DNA of 64,000 nucleotides, taken from Opitutaceae bacterium. Lineage in GTDB: Bacteria > Verrucomicrobiota > Verrucomicrobiia > Opitutales > Opitutaceae. Shown here in pieces: positions 17,899-26,199 of this stretch; the first letter of the stretch is position 1, and each line of letters starts with the position of its first letter. The stretch is taken from positions 34,999 through 98,998 of the forward strand of contig JAEUGW010000023.1 of assembly GCA_016795565.1 (NCBI GenBank), read 5' to 3'. The translations under genes were made by a program, and so were the position numbers. Below the pieces are notes generated by a model that was not told where the DNA came from, made no database searches, and saw only the letters and a list, made by a program, of their open reading frames with translations.

Positions 17899-18395
17899 AT
17901 CCCACCCCTCCCGCCCGCTGGTGGCCGGTCGTCCTGCTGGCCCTGGCGGCAACCGCCCCGCTGCCCGCCGCGCTCACGGCCGGCGGCACCGCCTACACCA
18001 AACGCCTTGAGACCAACCTGCTCGCCGAGCCCGCCGCGCTGGCCGCGACGGTTGGCCGGCTCCCCGCCGGCCGCCCGGTGCAGATCGCGGAAGTGCGCGG
18101 CGCGTGGCTGCGCGTCAGCGCCGGGTCGGCGGCGGGCTGGGTCTTCGCCGGCAACCTCAGCGAGACCAAGCCCGCGGAAGGCCAGGGCCTCGGCGCGCTG
18201 GGCCTGTCCGCCAGCGCCACGACGGCGACCGCCGCGGCCCGCCCGCTCTCGCCCGCGGCCGACGACTACGCGGCCCGCCGTAACCTCACCCAGGCCCGCG
18301 ATGATCTCAACTGGCTGCTCGCGCAATGCCGGACGTTCACGCCCGCGGCGGTGGACTCCTTCATGAAGGAGCAAAAGAAGGGGGAATACCAATGA
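17895..18395 (+). CDS. Exported bacterial SH3-domain protein
   Basis: 166 residues with a signal peptide ending near LPAALTAG. Residues about 35-95 form an SH3b domain (RLETNLLAEP, LPAGRPVQIAEVRGAWLRVSAG, GWVFAGNLS). The rest is a helical tail ending in MKEQKKGEYQ. Such domains bind peptidoglycan or proteins at the cell surface. Its ATG overlaps the cyclase stop and its own stop overlaps the start of the M48 protease gene, so the three are translationally coupled. Confidence 0.85.
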   Translation: MNPTPPARWWPVVLLALAATAPLPAALTAGGTAYTKRLETNLLAEPAALAATVGRLPAGRPVQIAEVRGAWLRVSAGSAAGWVFAGNLSETKPAEGQGLGALGLSASATTATAAARPLSPAADDYAARRNLTQARDDLNWLLAQCRTFTPAAVDSFMKEQKKGEYQ

Positions 18396-19357
18396 GCCCC
18401 CGCCTGGTTTCCCTGTGGTTCGCGGCCGGCCTCGCCACATCAGCGTTCGCGTTTGATCTTGGCGGCCTGAGCAAGGCCCTCGGCAACGCCGACAAGCTCA
18501 AGAAGGGCCTCGATACCGCGAAGGACGCCACGAAGCTGTTCTCCGGCCTCGGCCCCGAGGAGGAGCGCTCGCTCGGCGACACGGTGGCCCTGGAGATCAT
18601 CGGCCGCTTCGGCGGCCTGGTGCGGGACGAGGCGGTGATGCGCCGCCTCAACCTGATCGGCGGCGCCCTCGCCCGCTACTCGGCGCGCCCGGACCATCCC
18701 TGGCGCTTCGGCCTCCTCAATTCCGACACGGTCAACGCCTTTTCCGCGCCCGACGGCTATGTCTTCATCACCCGCGGGCTCTACCAAATCGTGGCGGATG
18801 ACGACCAGCTGGCCGCCATCCTCGGCCACGAAATGGCGCACATCACCGGCCGCGACGCCCTGCGCATCATCGAGACCGGCGAGAAGGGCTCCGTGCTCAT
18901 GAAGCAGGTCGCCATGCGCAGCGGCAACACCCGGGAGGCCGAGGCCTACCTCAATCAGGTGGGGCTCAACACCGAGAAGATCGTGAAGTTTCTGGTCGAG
19001 CGGGGCTACAGCCACCCCACGGAGTTTGCCGCGGACCACACCGGCCACGATCTGGCCGCCACCACCGGCTACGCTCCCGGCGGCCTGCGCGCCGTGCTCC
19101 TCCGCCTCCAGCAAATCCCCGCCGGCCCGCAGAAGGTGTTTTCCACCCACCCGCCGCTGACCGAGCGCATCAAGCGCTTGTCGGCCGAGGCTCCCGCCGT
19201 CCGGCCCGGCCAAAGTGTCGCCCCCGCCGAAAAAAGCGGCCTCACCGCCGCCGCACCGGCCGACGCGGTCGAAAAGCCGGCCTCGCCCGAGGTGGACGAT
19301 GACGACCGGGCCTTTGCCGAGGCCGCCGAGAAAAAGCCCGCGAAGAAAAAACGCTGA
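18392..19357 (+). CDS. M48-family metalloprotease, exported
   Basis: 321 residues with a signal peptide (MSPRLVSLWFAAGLATSAFA). Zinc site HEMAH lies in AILGHEMAHITGRDAL and the downstream acidic ligand in HPTEFAADHTG, the usual M48 (BepA/LoiP-like) arrangement. The context NAFSAPDGYVFITRGLYQ before the zinc site is strongly conserved in the family. A Lys/Glu/Ala-rich tail ends the protein. It probably degrades or assembles envelope proteins in the periplasm. The ATGA overlap with the SH3 gene fixes the start. Confidence 0.92.
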   Translation: MSPRLVSLWFAAGLATSAFAFDLGGLSKALGNADKLKKGLDTAKDATKLFSGLGPEEERSLGDTVALEIIGRFGGLVRDEAVMRRLNLIGGALARYSARPDHPWRFGLLNSDTVNAFSAPDGYVFITRGLYQIVADDDQLAAILGHEMAHITGRDALRIIETGEKGSVLMKQVAMRSGNTREAEAYLNQVGLNTEKIVKFLVERGYSHPTEFAADHTGHDLAATTGYAPGGLRAVLLRLQQIPAGPQKVFSTHPPLTERIKRLSAEAPAVRPGQSVAPAEKSGLTAAAPADAVEKPASPEVDDDDRAFAEAAEKKPAKKKR

Positions 19358-19394
19358 AGCCTCCCGGCTGTTTGCCCAAAACCCGAATCCTGCC

Positions 19395-19754
19395 GTGGAC
19401 AAGATCAACCTGGCGGAAAAATTCTCGCTCTTCACGAAACACTGGAGCCCGAAGATCATCGCGGAGCTGAACGGCCAGCACGTGAAGCTGGTGAAGTTCC
19501 AAGGACCTTTCGTCTGGCACGCGCATGAACACGAGGACGAGCTGTTCCTCGTCGTGCGCGGCGCGTTCAAAATGGAGTATCGGGACCGCACCGTTGAACT
19601 GCAGGCCGGCGACCTGATCGTCGTGCCGCGCGGCGTCGAGCACCGGCCGGTGGCCGAGCATGAGGTCGAGGTAATGCTCTTCGAACCGGCGGCGACCGTG
19701 AACACGGGCAACGCCGGCGGCGACAAGACCGTGGCGCAGGCCGACTGGATCTGA
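19395..19754 (+). CDS. Cupin-domain protein
   Basis: 119 residues from a GTG (VDKINLAEKFSLF). The cupin motif 1 metal ligands are in PFVWHAHEHEDELFLVVRG, and motif 2 is in LIVVPRGVEHRPVAEHEVEVML. This matches the family of small cupins with sequence FSLFTKHWSPKIIAELNGQHVKL whose substrates are unknown. It follows the M48 gene by 37 bp and may be in the same transcript. No ATG start fits. Confidence 0.85.
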   Translation: MDKINLAEKFSLFTKHWSPKIIAELNGQHVKLVKFQGPFVWHAHEHEDELFLVVRGAFKMEYRDRTVELQAGDLIVVPRGVEHRPVAEHEVEVMLFEPAATVNTGNAGGDKTVAQADWI

Positions 19755-19861
19755 CGCGCGGACGCGGCCCCGGGGCCGTGGTTACGCGGGCGCGCGAAAT
19801 TTCGCCGGGCATATTTCCGCCCGCCGCGAAACGCGGGGCGGTCCGTCCCGTCTTGGCCGGC

Positions 19862-19993
19862 ATGAAACACGATCCCTATTTCAAGTATCTCGCAGCCATC
19901 ATTGCCTTGGGTGTGCTGGTGGCTCTCCTCGATCCCGCTCCCCCGCCGGCCGCCCCGACGGTGGCGGCGGTCGCGGTGCCGGGCGGCCGTTGA
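19862..19993 (+). CDS. Possible small single-helix membrane protein
   Basis: 43 residues from MKHDPYFKYL. A hydrophobic helix (YLAAIIALGVLVALL) is followed by an Ala/Pro tail ending VPGGR. The gap between the cupin and transporter genes otherwise holds nothing. No convincing ribosome-binding site is seen. It could be a real small protein or a chance open frame. Confidence 0.4.
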   Translation: MKHDPYFKYLAAIIALGVLVALLDPAPPPAAPTVAAVAVPGGR

Positions 19994-20058
19994 GCGCGGG
20001 CGGCGGATTCTCTGCCATTGCGCCGCGCGCGGCGGGCCCCCACGTTGGCCGCCTCTCC

Positions 20059-21333
20059 ATGGCCGGCCCGCCCCCCCAACCGTCGCATCCCTGGCGCTGG
20101 ATTCCCACGCTCTATTTCGCCCAGGGCATTCCCTACGTGGTCGTGATGACGCTCTCGGTCGTCATGTATAAGAACCTCAAGGTTTCGAACACCGACATCG
20201 CCCTCTACACCAGCTGGCTCTACCTGCCGTGGGTCATCAAGCCGCTGTGGTCGCCGCTGGTGGACCTGTTCCGCACCAAGCGCTGGTGGATCGTGAGCCT
20301 GCAGTTCGTCATCGGGGTGGCGCTGGCCATGATCGCGCTGACCCTGCCGGGGCCGGACTTTTTCCGCTACTCGCTGGCCGTGCTGTGGCTGATGGCCTTC
20401 AGCTCGGCCACGCACGACATCGCCGCCGACGGTTTCTACCTGCTGGCCCAGCCCGCGCACGAGCAGGCCGCGTTTGTCGGCGTGCGCAGCACCTTTTACC
20501 GTCTGGCGATGATCGCGGGCCAGGGCGGCCTGGTCTATCTGGCCGGCACACTGCAGGACCTCACCGGGGATGTCGCTCGCGCCTGGACCTGGGTGTTTGT
20601 GGTGCTCGCGGGGTTCTTCGTGCTGACGGCGCTGTATCACCTGGCCGCGCTGCCGCGGCCCGCCAGCGACGGGCCCGCGCCGCGCGGCGCGGCCTTCGCC
20701 ACGGGTTATCTCGAGGTATTCGCCGCCTTTTTCCGCAAAAAAGGCATCCGGCTCATCCTGACCTACCTGCTTGTTTACCGGCTGGCAGAGGCCCAGCTGC
20801 TCAAGCTGGTGACACCCTTCCTGCTCGACGCCCGTGCCGTGGGCGGCCTCGGCCTGACGACGCAGCAGGTGGGCTTGGTCTATGGCACGATCGGCATCAT
20901 CGCGCTGACGCTTGGCGGGCTGGCGGGGGGCTATGTCATCTCGCGGTTCGGCCTCAAGCGGATGCTGTGGCCGATGATCATCATCATGCACGCCCCCATC
21001 GCGGTCTTCCTCTATCTCGCGGCGGCCCAACCGGAGCACCTGGCCGTGATCGGCACCGCGCTGGCGGTGGAGCAGTTCGGCTACGGCTTCGGGTTCACCG
21101 CCTACATGGTTTACATGATGCTGGTGGCCGACGGGGAACACAAGACGGCGCACTACGCGCTTTGCACGGGCTTCATGGCCCTGGGCATGATGCTGCCCGG
21201 CATGGCCGCCGGCTGGATCCAGGACCATCTCGGCTACCCGCTGTTTTTCCTGTGGGTCTGCGTGGCGACGCTCCCGTCGTTCGCGGCGACGGCGTTCCTG
21301 CAGGTGGACCCGGCGTTCGGGAAAAAATCCTGA
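20059..21333 (+). CDS. MFS transporter, AmpG / acetyl-CoA transporter-like
   Basis: 424 residues, about twelve membrane helices. The N-terminus WIPTLYFAQGIPYVVVMTLS and the block LPWVIKPLWSPLVDLFRTKRWW, followed by SSATHDIAADGFY, match the PAT/AmpG branch. In enterobacteria AmpG imports GlcNAc-anhydro-muropeptides during cell-wall recycling; the substrate here is inferred only. The start is the ATG at 20059, 23 codons into a longer open frame whose first part lacks protein character. It converges on threonine dehydratase, 6 bp apart. Confidence 0.85.
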   Translation: MAGPPPQPSHPWRWIPTLYFAQGIPYVVVMTLSVVMYKNLKVSNTDIALYTSWLYLPWVIKPLWSPLVDLFRTKRWWIVSLQFVIGVALAMIALTLPGPDFFRYSLAVLWLMAFSSATHDIAADGFYLLAQPAHEQAAFVGVRSTFYRLAMIAGQGGLVYLAGTLQDLTGDVARAWTWVFVVLAGFFVLTALYHLAALPRPASDGPAPRGAAFATGYLEVFAAFFRKKGIRLILTYLLVYRLAEAQLLKLVTPFLLDARAVGGLGLTTQQVGLVYGTIGIIALTLGGLAGGYVISRFGLKRMLWPMIIIMHAPIAVFLYLAAAQPEHLAVIGTALAVEQFGYGFGFTAYMVYMMLVADGEHKTAHYALCTGFMALGMMLPGMAAGWIQDHLGYPLFFLWVCVATLPSFAATAFLQVDPAFGKKS

Positions 21334-21339
21334 CCGGCG

Positions 21340-22500
21340 TCAGTCCGCCCGCAGCACGGGGAAACCGTGCTGGCGGAGCGCGCGGTGCAACGCGCGGATG
21401 TGCGCGTGGTCGCGGGTCTCGACCGTGCAGACGGCGTTCACCGCCGAGACGTCGGGGCCGCTGAAGGCGCGGTCGTGCTCGATGTCCTTGATGCTGGCGC
21501 CGCTCGCCGCCACGACCCGCGTGAGCTCGGCGAGCCCGCCCGGCCGGTCGCTGATGACGGCGGTGAAGCGCGTGAGGCGGCCGTCATGCACGAGGCCCTT
21601 CTCGATGACGCGGCTGAGGATGGCGGGGTCAATGTTGCCGCCGCAGACGGTGAGCACGACCTTCTTGCCGCGCAGCCCGGGCAGCAGGCCGGCCATGAGC
21701 GCGGCCAGCGGGGCGGCGGCCGCCCCCTCGACGACGGTCTTTTCCAGCTCGACCATGCGGAGGATGGCGAGGGCGATCCAGTCCTCGGACACGCGCACGA
21801 CCTGGTCCACGCGGGTGCGCGCCAGCTCGAAGGCGTTGCCGCCGACCTTGAGCACGGCGAGGCCGTCCGCCAGGGTGGCGCGGCGCGGGATGGAGACGGG
21901 ACGCCGGGCCTTGAGCGCGGCGGTGAAGCTGGCGGTGGCGACCGACTCGACGCCGATGACCTTCAGGCGCGGCTTGAGCGCCTTGGCCGCGACGGCCAAC
22001 CCCGCCACGAGCCCGGCCCCGCCGATGGGGCAGACGAGGGCGTCGGCGTCGGGCACCTGCTCGAAAATCTCGAGGGCCATCGTGCCCTGCCCGGCGATGA
22101 TGGCGGGATGATCGAAGCCGTGGATGTAGGCCAGGCCCTCGCGGTCCGCCAGCGCGTCGGCGTGGGCGCGCGCCTCGGCAAAATCCTTCCCCGCCACGAT
22201 GACGCGGGCGCCGAGCCGCTTGCAGGTGCTGACCTTGATGAGCGGGGCGTAATCGGGCATGACCACCGTCACCGGCACGCCGAGCAGCCGGCCGTGATAG
22301 GTGAGGCCGAGCGCGTGGTTGCCGGCGGAGGCGGCGATGACCCCGCGCTTTTTCTGCGCGGGCTCCAGCTGGAGCAGCGCGTTGCGGGCGCCGCGCTCCT
22401 TGAACGAGCCGGTGCGCTGGAAGTTGTCGAGTTTGCAGTAAACGCGCGCCCCGGTGATCTCGGACAGCGGGATCGATTCGGGGCAGGGCGACACAATCAC
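21340..22500 (-). CDS. ilvA: Threonine ammonia-lyase (biosynthetic, with ACT domain)
   Basis: PLP-dependent conversion of threonine to 2-oxobutanoate, first step toward isoleucine. The PLP lysine is in RTGSFKERGA, the phosphate loop in SAGNHALG, a glycine-rich block in CPIGGAGLVAG, and TVCGGNID near the end of the catalytic part. A C-terminal ACT domain (about 300-386, FTAVISDRPGGLAELTR) suits amino-acid feedback. The GTG at 22500 is the first conventional start, but homologous residues (VALADIRAARRRIAG) are encoded in frame upstream, to an ATT at 22566 just after a stop, so the true start is probably non-canonical. Confidence 0.92.
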   Translation of the reverse strand: MIVSPCPESIPLSEITGARVYCKLDNFQRTGSFKERGARNALLQLEPAQKKRGVIAASAGNHALGLTYHGRLLGVPVTVVMPDYAPLIKVSTCKRLGARVIVAGKDFAEARAHADALADREGLAYIHGFDHPAIIAGQGTMALEIFEQVPDADALVCPIGGAGLVAGLAVAAKALKPRLKVIGVESVATASFTAALKARRPVSIPRRATLADGLAVLKVGGNAFELARTRVDQVVRVSEDWIALAILRMVELEKTVVEGAAAAPLAALMAGLLPGLRGKKVVLTVCGGNIDPAILSRVIEKGLVHDGRLTRFTAVISDRPGGLAELTRVVAASGASIKDIEHDRAFSGPDVSAVNAVCTVETRDHAHIRALHRALRQHGFPVLRAD

Positions 22501-22651
22501 GCCGCCGGCGATGCGGCGGCGGGCGGCGCGGATGTCTGCGAGGGCGACGGAGGGGGTGGTTTTAATGACGCGGTTCTAGCGCTTGTCGCGGCGCGAGCAA
22601 GCCCGCTCCCACCGCCTTCAGGTCAACCAGTCCCGGTGGCGCCCAGAGCCC

Positions 22652-22743
22652 GTCATTCTGAACGAAGTGAAGAATCCAGTGAAGCGCGATTCGCTGGCGC
22701 GCGAACTGAATGCTGATGGATTCCTCGCTCCGCTCAGAATGAC
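22652..22743. repeat. GTCATTCTGAGC-family palindromic repeat
   Basis: Begins GTCATTCTGAACGAAGTGAA and ends CGCTCAGAATGAC, with a variable middle. Related copies lie at 10282-10363, 15087-15160, 30123-30204 and 60136-60209. A partial copy of the GCGAGCAAGC-CGCTCCCAC repeat lies just before it at 22585-22612. Together with the adjacent MITE it fills the 400 bp gap between ilvA and the EF-hand gene. Confidence 0.75.
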
Positions 22744-22756
22744 AAGCCAAGGCTTA

Positions 22757-22893
22757 GAGCCTATCCGAACAACCCGTTCCCGGCAGCCTGGTTTTCTGTA
22801 GCGGCGGTCTATGACTGCCGTCGAGCCTGGTGTGGTGATCGTTCGGCGGTCATAGACCGCCGCTACAGGACAGACCGTTCTTCGGATAGGCTC
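22757..22893. mobile_element. 137 bp MITE-like element, copy 2
   Basis: Perfect 13 bp terminal inverted repeats (GAGCCTATCCGAA / TTCGGATAGGCTC) flanked on both sides by TTA, a likely 3 bp target duplication. It is the inverted counterpart of 9443-9579, with the same length and about 90% identity. End sequence and 3 bp duplication fit a non-autonomous derivative of an IS5-family element. No transposase is in the window. Confidence 0.82.
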
Positions 22894-22902
22894 TTAAACG
22901 CC

Positions 22903-23472
22903 TTACCTGCCCTTCTTCCGCTTGCCGGCGGGCTGGTCGCCCATGAACGCCTTGAGCGCGGCTTGCTTTTCGGCGTCGTTCAGCTGCCCGTCGCCATCGG
23001 CGTCGAATTTCTTCACCTGGGCGGCGCGGAACTTTTCCGCCGCGGCCTGCTCGCTCTCGTTGAGCTGGCCGTCCCCGTCCTGGTCGAAGCGCTTGAGGGC
23101 CAGGTCGCGGAATTTGCCGACCCCGCCGTTCTTCTCGATCATCTCGCGGGCCTTCTCCGCTTCGGCGCGCTCGGCGTCGTTGAGCTGGCCGTCGCCATCC
23201 TTGTCGAAACGCTTGAGGAGCTGCTTGCGGCGCGGGCCGTCGCCGCCGCCGCCTTCCTGGCGCATCGCGGCATGGGCTGCGGCCTTCTCCTCGTCATCCA
23301 GCCGGCCGTCCTTGTTCTGGTCGAAGCGTTTGATGAGCTCGCGGTGCCGGGCCTTCATCCCGCCACCGGCGGGCGGCGGGGGCTGCGCGGTGGTCATTTC
23401 AGTCCGGGCTAAAGCCGGGGCCGCGAGCAGGGTGGCGGCCAGAAGCGCGAGCGAAACGGAGCTGGTTTTCAT
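22903..23472 (-). CDS. Exported protein with four EF-hand repeats
   Basis: 189 residues with a signal peptide (MKTSSVSLALLAATLLAAPA). The mature part is four near-identical calcium-binding loops: DQNKDGRLDDEE, DKDGDGQLNDAE, DQDGDGQLNESE and DADGDGQLNDAE, spaced about 30-45 residues. All have Asp at positions 1, 3 and 5 and an acidic residue at 12, except Asn at position 3 of the first. Likely a periplasmic calcium binder; no other domain is seen. The stop lies 9 bp from the MITE. Confidence 0.85.
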   Translation of the reverse strand: MKTSSVSLALLAATLLAAPALARTEMTTAQPPPPAGGGMKARHRELIKRFDQNKDGRLDDEEKAAAHAAMRQEGGGGDGPRRKQLLKRFDKDGDGQLNDAERAEAEKAREMIEKNGGVGKFRDLALKRFDQDGDGQLNESEQAAAEKFRAAQVKKFDADGDGQLNDAEKQAALKAFMGDQPAGKRKKGR

Positions 23473-23552
23473 GCGGACAGGGATATAGGGGTGACGTTGC
23501 CTAGACAAGACGCGCCGCCCCCTCCACGGTTACGGCTCCGTCGCCCTCCATC

Positions 23553-23903
23553 ATGTATCAGGTCACCTTCTCCGAACAAAGCATGCGCGAGCTGAACCGG
23601 CTCGACAAACTGGCCCAGCTGGAAGCCATCGAGCCGATCAGCCAGATCCGCCCGGCCGACCTCGCCCACCCGCGCGAGCCGCTGGGCAAGTTCCACCGCG
23701 GCGGCAAGGACTTCTACCGGCTGCGGGCCGGCGATTTCCGCTTCTACTTCGAGGTGCAGGGGGAGACGCTCCACACCCACTACATCCTGCACAAATCCTC
23801 GCTGGAGGACGCCCTTTTCCGGATGAAGCTGCCGGTGAGCGAAAAGCAGCTCTTCGAGCAGGACTCGAAGTTCTGGAAATACCTCGAAAGCCTCACCAAG
23901 TAA
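23553..23903 (+). CDS. RelE/ParE-fold protein without antitoxin
   Basis: 116 residues. The fold is suggested by MYQVTFSEQSMRELNRLDK, then HREPLGKFHRGGKDFYRLRAG-like spacing and DFRFYFEVQGETLHTHYILHK, the RelE-superfamily order. A C-terminal extension of about 30 residues (LPVSEKQLFEQDSKFWKYLE) is not usual in toxins. No antitoxin gene lies on either side; the stop is 15 bp before pssA. I infer a domesticated or regulatory RelE-fold protein co-transcribed with phospholipid synthesis. Confidence 0.7.
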   Translation: MYQVTFSEQSMRELNRLDKLAQLEAIEPISQIRPADLAHPREPLGKFHRGGKDFYRLRAGDFRFYFEVQGETLHTHYILHKSSLEDALFRMKLPVSEKQLFEQDSKFWKYLESLTK

Positions 23904-23918
23904 TCCCGCCCCGCCGAC

Positions 23919-24842
23919 ATGCCCGACCTCGAGCAGCGCGACAACCCCTACAACGTCACCACGGCCAGCCGGATTTATTTCCTGCCGAACCTGATGACGG
24001 CGGGGAATCTTTTCTGCGGCTTCGTGGCTGTCATCAAGTGCATCCAGGCGCGGCTGCTGACCGACGCCGGCGAGTATGCGCGCGAATACGCGCTGCTGCA
24101 TCCCGGCGGCGGCTCCACCGCGCTCGAGCTCTACACGCAGGCGGTCTGGTTCATCCTGCTCGCCGTCGTGTTCGACTCCCTGGACGGCCGCCTCGCCCGG
24201 TGGGGCGGGCGCACCTCGCTCTTCGGGGCGGAGTTCGATTCGCTCGCCGACGTGGTCTCCTTCGGCATGGCGCCGGCGCTGATGGCGTTCTTCCTCATCC
24301 TGGCGCCGCGCGAGGAATACCAGTGGTTCCGCGAGCTCGGCTGGTTCATCGCGTTCATCTACTTGCTCTGCGGCGCCGTGCGCCTGGCGCGGTTCAATGT
24401 CATCACCAACCCCCTGCTCCATCGCGCGGAGGCGGAATCACACAAGGACTTCGTCGGGCTGCCCATCCCCGCCGCCGCCGGCATGGTGGCCTCGCTGGTG
24501 CTCCTGCTCGTCAACCTGGCCAAGACCGACCGCGAGTTGCGCCAGCTCACCGTCACGCTGCCGCTGCTCCTCCTCCTCGTGGCCTTCCTGATGGTCAGCA
24601 CCATCCGCTATCCCAGTTTCAAGCAGATCAATTGGGAGACCAAGACCCGCTTCCGCACCTTCGTGCTCGTGGTCATCATCGCCGCCTTGGTGGTCAAGAT
24701 GCGCGAGGTCGCGCTCGTGTTCCTCTTTCTCGGCTACATCGCCTACGGCCTTTTCGCCCATTACCAGCGCGGCGTGCGGCATGCGCAGATGCGGGCTCTG
24801 CGCCGGAAGGTTGTGAAGATGAAGCAGGGAAGTTCTGAATAA
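23919..24842 (+). CDS. pssA: CDP-diacylglycerol--serine O-phosphatidyltransferase
   Basis: Integral membrane enzyme making phosphatidylserine from CDP-diacylglycerol and serine. The CDP-alcohol phosphotransferase signature is complete: DSLDGRLARW, then SLFGAEFDSLADVVSFG, giving the DG, AR, G and two D positions. About eight hydrophobic helices lie in 307 residues, and a basic C-terminal tail (RALRRKVVKMKQG) is in the cytoplasm. It is 15 bp after the RelE-fold gene and likely forms an operon with it. Confidence 0.93.
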   Translation: MPDLEQRDNPYNVTTASRIYFLPNLMTAGNLFCGFVAVIKCIQARLLTDAGEYAREYALLHPGGGSTALELYTQAVWFILLAVVFDSLDGRLARWGGRTSLFGAEFDSLADVVSFGMAPALMAFFLILAPREEYQWFRELGWFIAFIYLLCGAVRLARFNVITNPLLHRAEAESHKDFVGLPIPAAAGMVASLVLLLVNLAKTDRELRQLTVTLPLLLLLVAFLMVSTIRYPSFKQINWETKTRFRTFVLVVIIAALVVKMREVALVFLFLGYIAYGLFAHYQRGVRHAQMRALRRKVVKMKQGSSE

Positions 24843-25040
24843 CTTTCTCCTGTGAGCAACCCAGGGGTTATTCGCGCTTGTTCAGGACTGGTTCACAGGT
24901 TCGCCGGCGGCGGTTTTCACTCGGAAACGCCGGGGTTATCCGGATAAACCGCCCCCATAATAATACGGATACTTTTCATTATTGTATCTCTCTCCAATCA
25001 CCCTTTGTTAGTTAAAACCACCCACCCCGATTTCCGCCCG
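24843..25040 (+). promoter_or_regulatory. Leader region of dnaN, locally AT-rich
   Basis: 198 bp without a gene. It contains a perfect 12 bp palindrome, TTATCCGGATAA, near 24936, and an AT-rich stretch at about 24956-24990 (CATAATAATACGG, then TTTTCATTATTGTATCT) that stands out in this GC-rich DNA. It presumably holds the dnaN promoter. No set of DnaA boxes is seen, so I do not call an origin. Confidence 0.45.
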
Positions 25041-26165
25041 ATGAAATTCAAGATCAACCGCGACCACTTCAGCAACGGCCTGGCCCAGGTCCTCAACGTC
25101 GTGGGCTCCAAGGCGGCCATGCCCATCCTGAGCAACGTGCTGATCGAGGCCGAGAAGGACCACATCTCGCTCACCACGACCAATCTCGACCTGGGCATCC
25201 GCTGCAAGATCAAGGCCGAGGTCAAGGAAGGCGGCACCGTCACCCTGCCCGTCAAGCGCCTGGCCACCATCGTGCGCGAGCTGCCGAACGTGGATGTCTC
25301 GTTCGATGCCAATGCTTCCCACCAGGTGAAGATTGCCTCCGGCGGCTCCAACTTCCGCATCATGGGCATCGGCGCCGAGGAGTTCCCCAAGCTGCCAACC
25401 TCCGGCGACGACAAGGCCTACACCCTCGAACAGGGCGAGCTCGCCACCATGCTGAGCAACGTCTCCTACGCCCAATCGACCGACGAGACCCGCTACATCC
25501 TCAACGGCGTCTATTTCAACTTCAAGGACGGCAAGCTGGCGCTCGTCGCCACCGACGGCCGCCGCCTCGCCATGGTCAGCAAGGAAATGACCGTGCCCGC
25601 CGCCAGCGCCGGCGCGATCATCCTGCCCGCCAAGACCGTGGCCGAGCTCCTCCGCCTGCTCGGCAAGGGCGAGAAGCTGAAGATCGCCTTCAACGAGCGG
25701 CACGCCGCCTTCCAGATCGACACCGGCAAGGACGCGGGCGGCCTGACGGACAACATCTATCTCTTCTCCAAGGTCGTCGAGGGCAACTACCCGAACTACC
25801 AGCAGGTGATCCCCAAGGAGACCCACCAGCGCATCAAGCTGGAGCGCGAGCTGTTCCTGGAATGCGTGCATCGCGCCGCCCTCGTCACCTCCGAGAAATC
25901 CAACTCCGTCAAGGTCAAGGTCACCGCCAACCTGCTGGAAATCACCGCGTCGTCCCCCGACTTCGGCGAGGCGCACGAGTCCATGGCGATTTCCTACAGC
26001 GGGCCGGACCTGCAGGTGGCGTTCAACCCCCAGTTTGTCATGGATCCGCTCCGCGCCCTGACCAAGGACGAGGTCTTCTTCGAGTTGAAGGACGAGGTCA
26101 GCCCCGGTGTCTTCAAGACGCTGGAGAGCTTCGTGTGCGTCATCATGCCCGTGCGGCTGAGCTGA
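25041..26165 (+). CDS. dnaN: DNA polymerase III beta subunit (sliding clamp)
   Basis: Processivity clamp encircling DNA at the replication fork. 374 residues from [21 protein letters not shown]; three clamp domains of about 125 residues each. Conserved blocks: [43 protein letters not shown], and the C-terminal VIMPVRLS, close to the usual MPMRL end. The ATG at 25041 gives the family N-terminus. dnaA is not adjacent, so the gene is separated from the classical dnaA-dnaN pair. Confidence 0.96.
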   Translation: MKFKINRDHFSNGLAQVLNVVGSKAAMPILSNVLIEAEKDHISLTTTNLDLGIRCKIKAEVKEGGTVTLPVKRLATIVRELPNVDVSFDANASHQVKIASGGSNFRIMGIGAEEFPKLPTSGDDKAYTLEQGELATMLSNVSYAQSTDETRYILNGVYFNFKDGKLALVATDGRRLAMVSKEMTVPAASAGAIILPAKTVAELLRLLGKGEKLKIAFNERHAAFQIDTGKDAGGLTDNIYLFSKVVEGNYPNYQQVIPKETHQRIKLERELFLECVHRAALVTSEKSNSVKVKVTANLLEITASSPDFGEAHESMAISYSGPDLQVAFNPQFVMDPLRALTKDEVFFELKDEVSPGVFKTLESFVCVIMPVRLS

Positions 26166-26199
26166 GCCCCGGGCGGGCCCGCCCGCCCCCACCCGGACC

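Noticed and set aside
24843..25040. Possible replication origin next to dnaN
   Set aside because: Only one short palindrome and one AT-rich patch; no cluster of DnaA boxes and no dnaA nearby.
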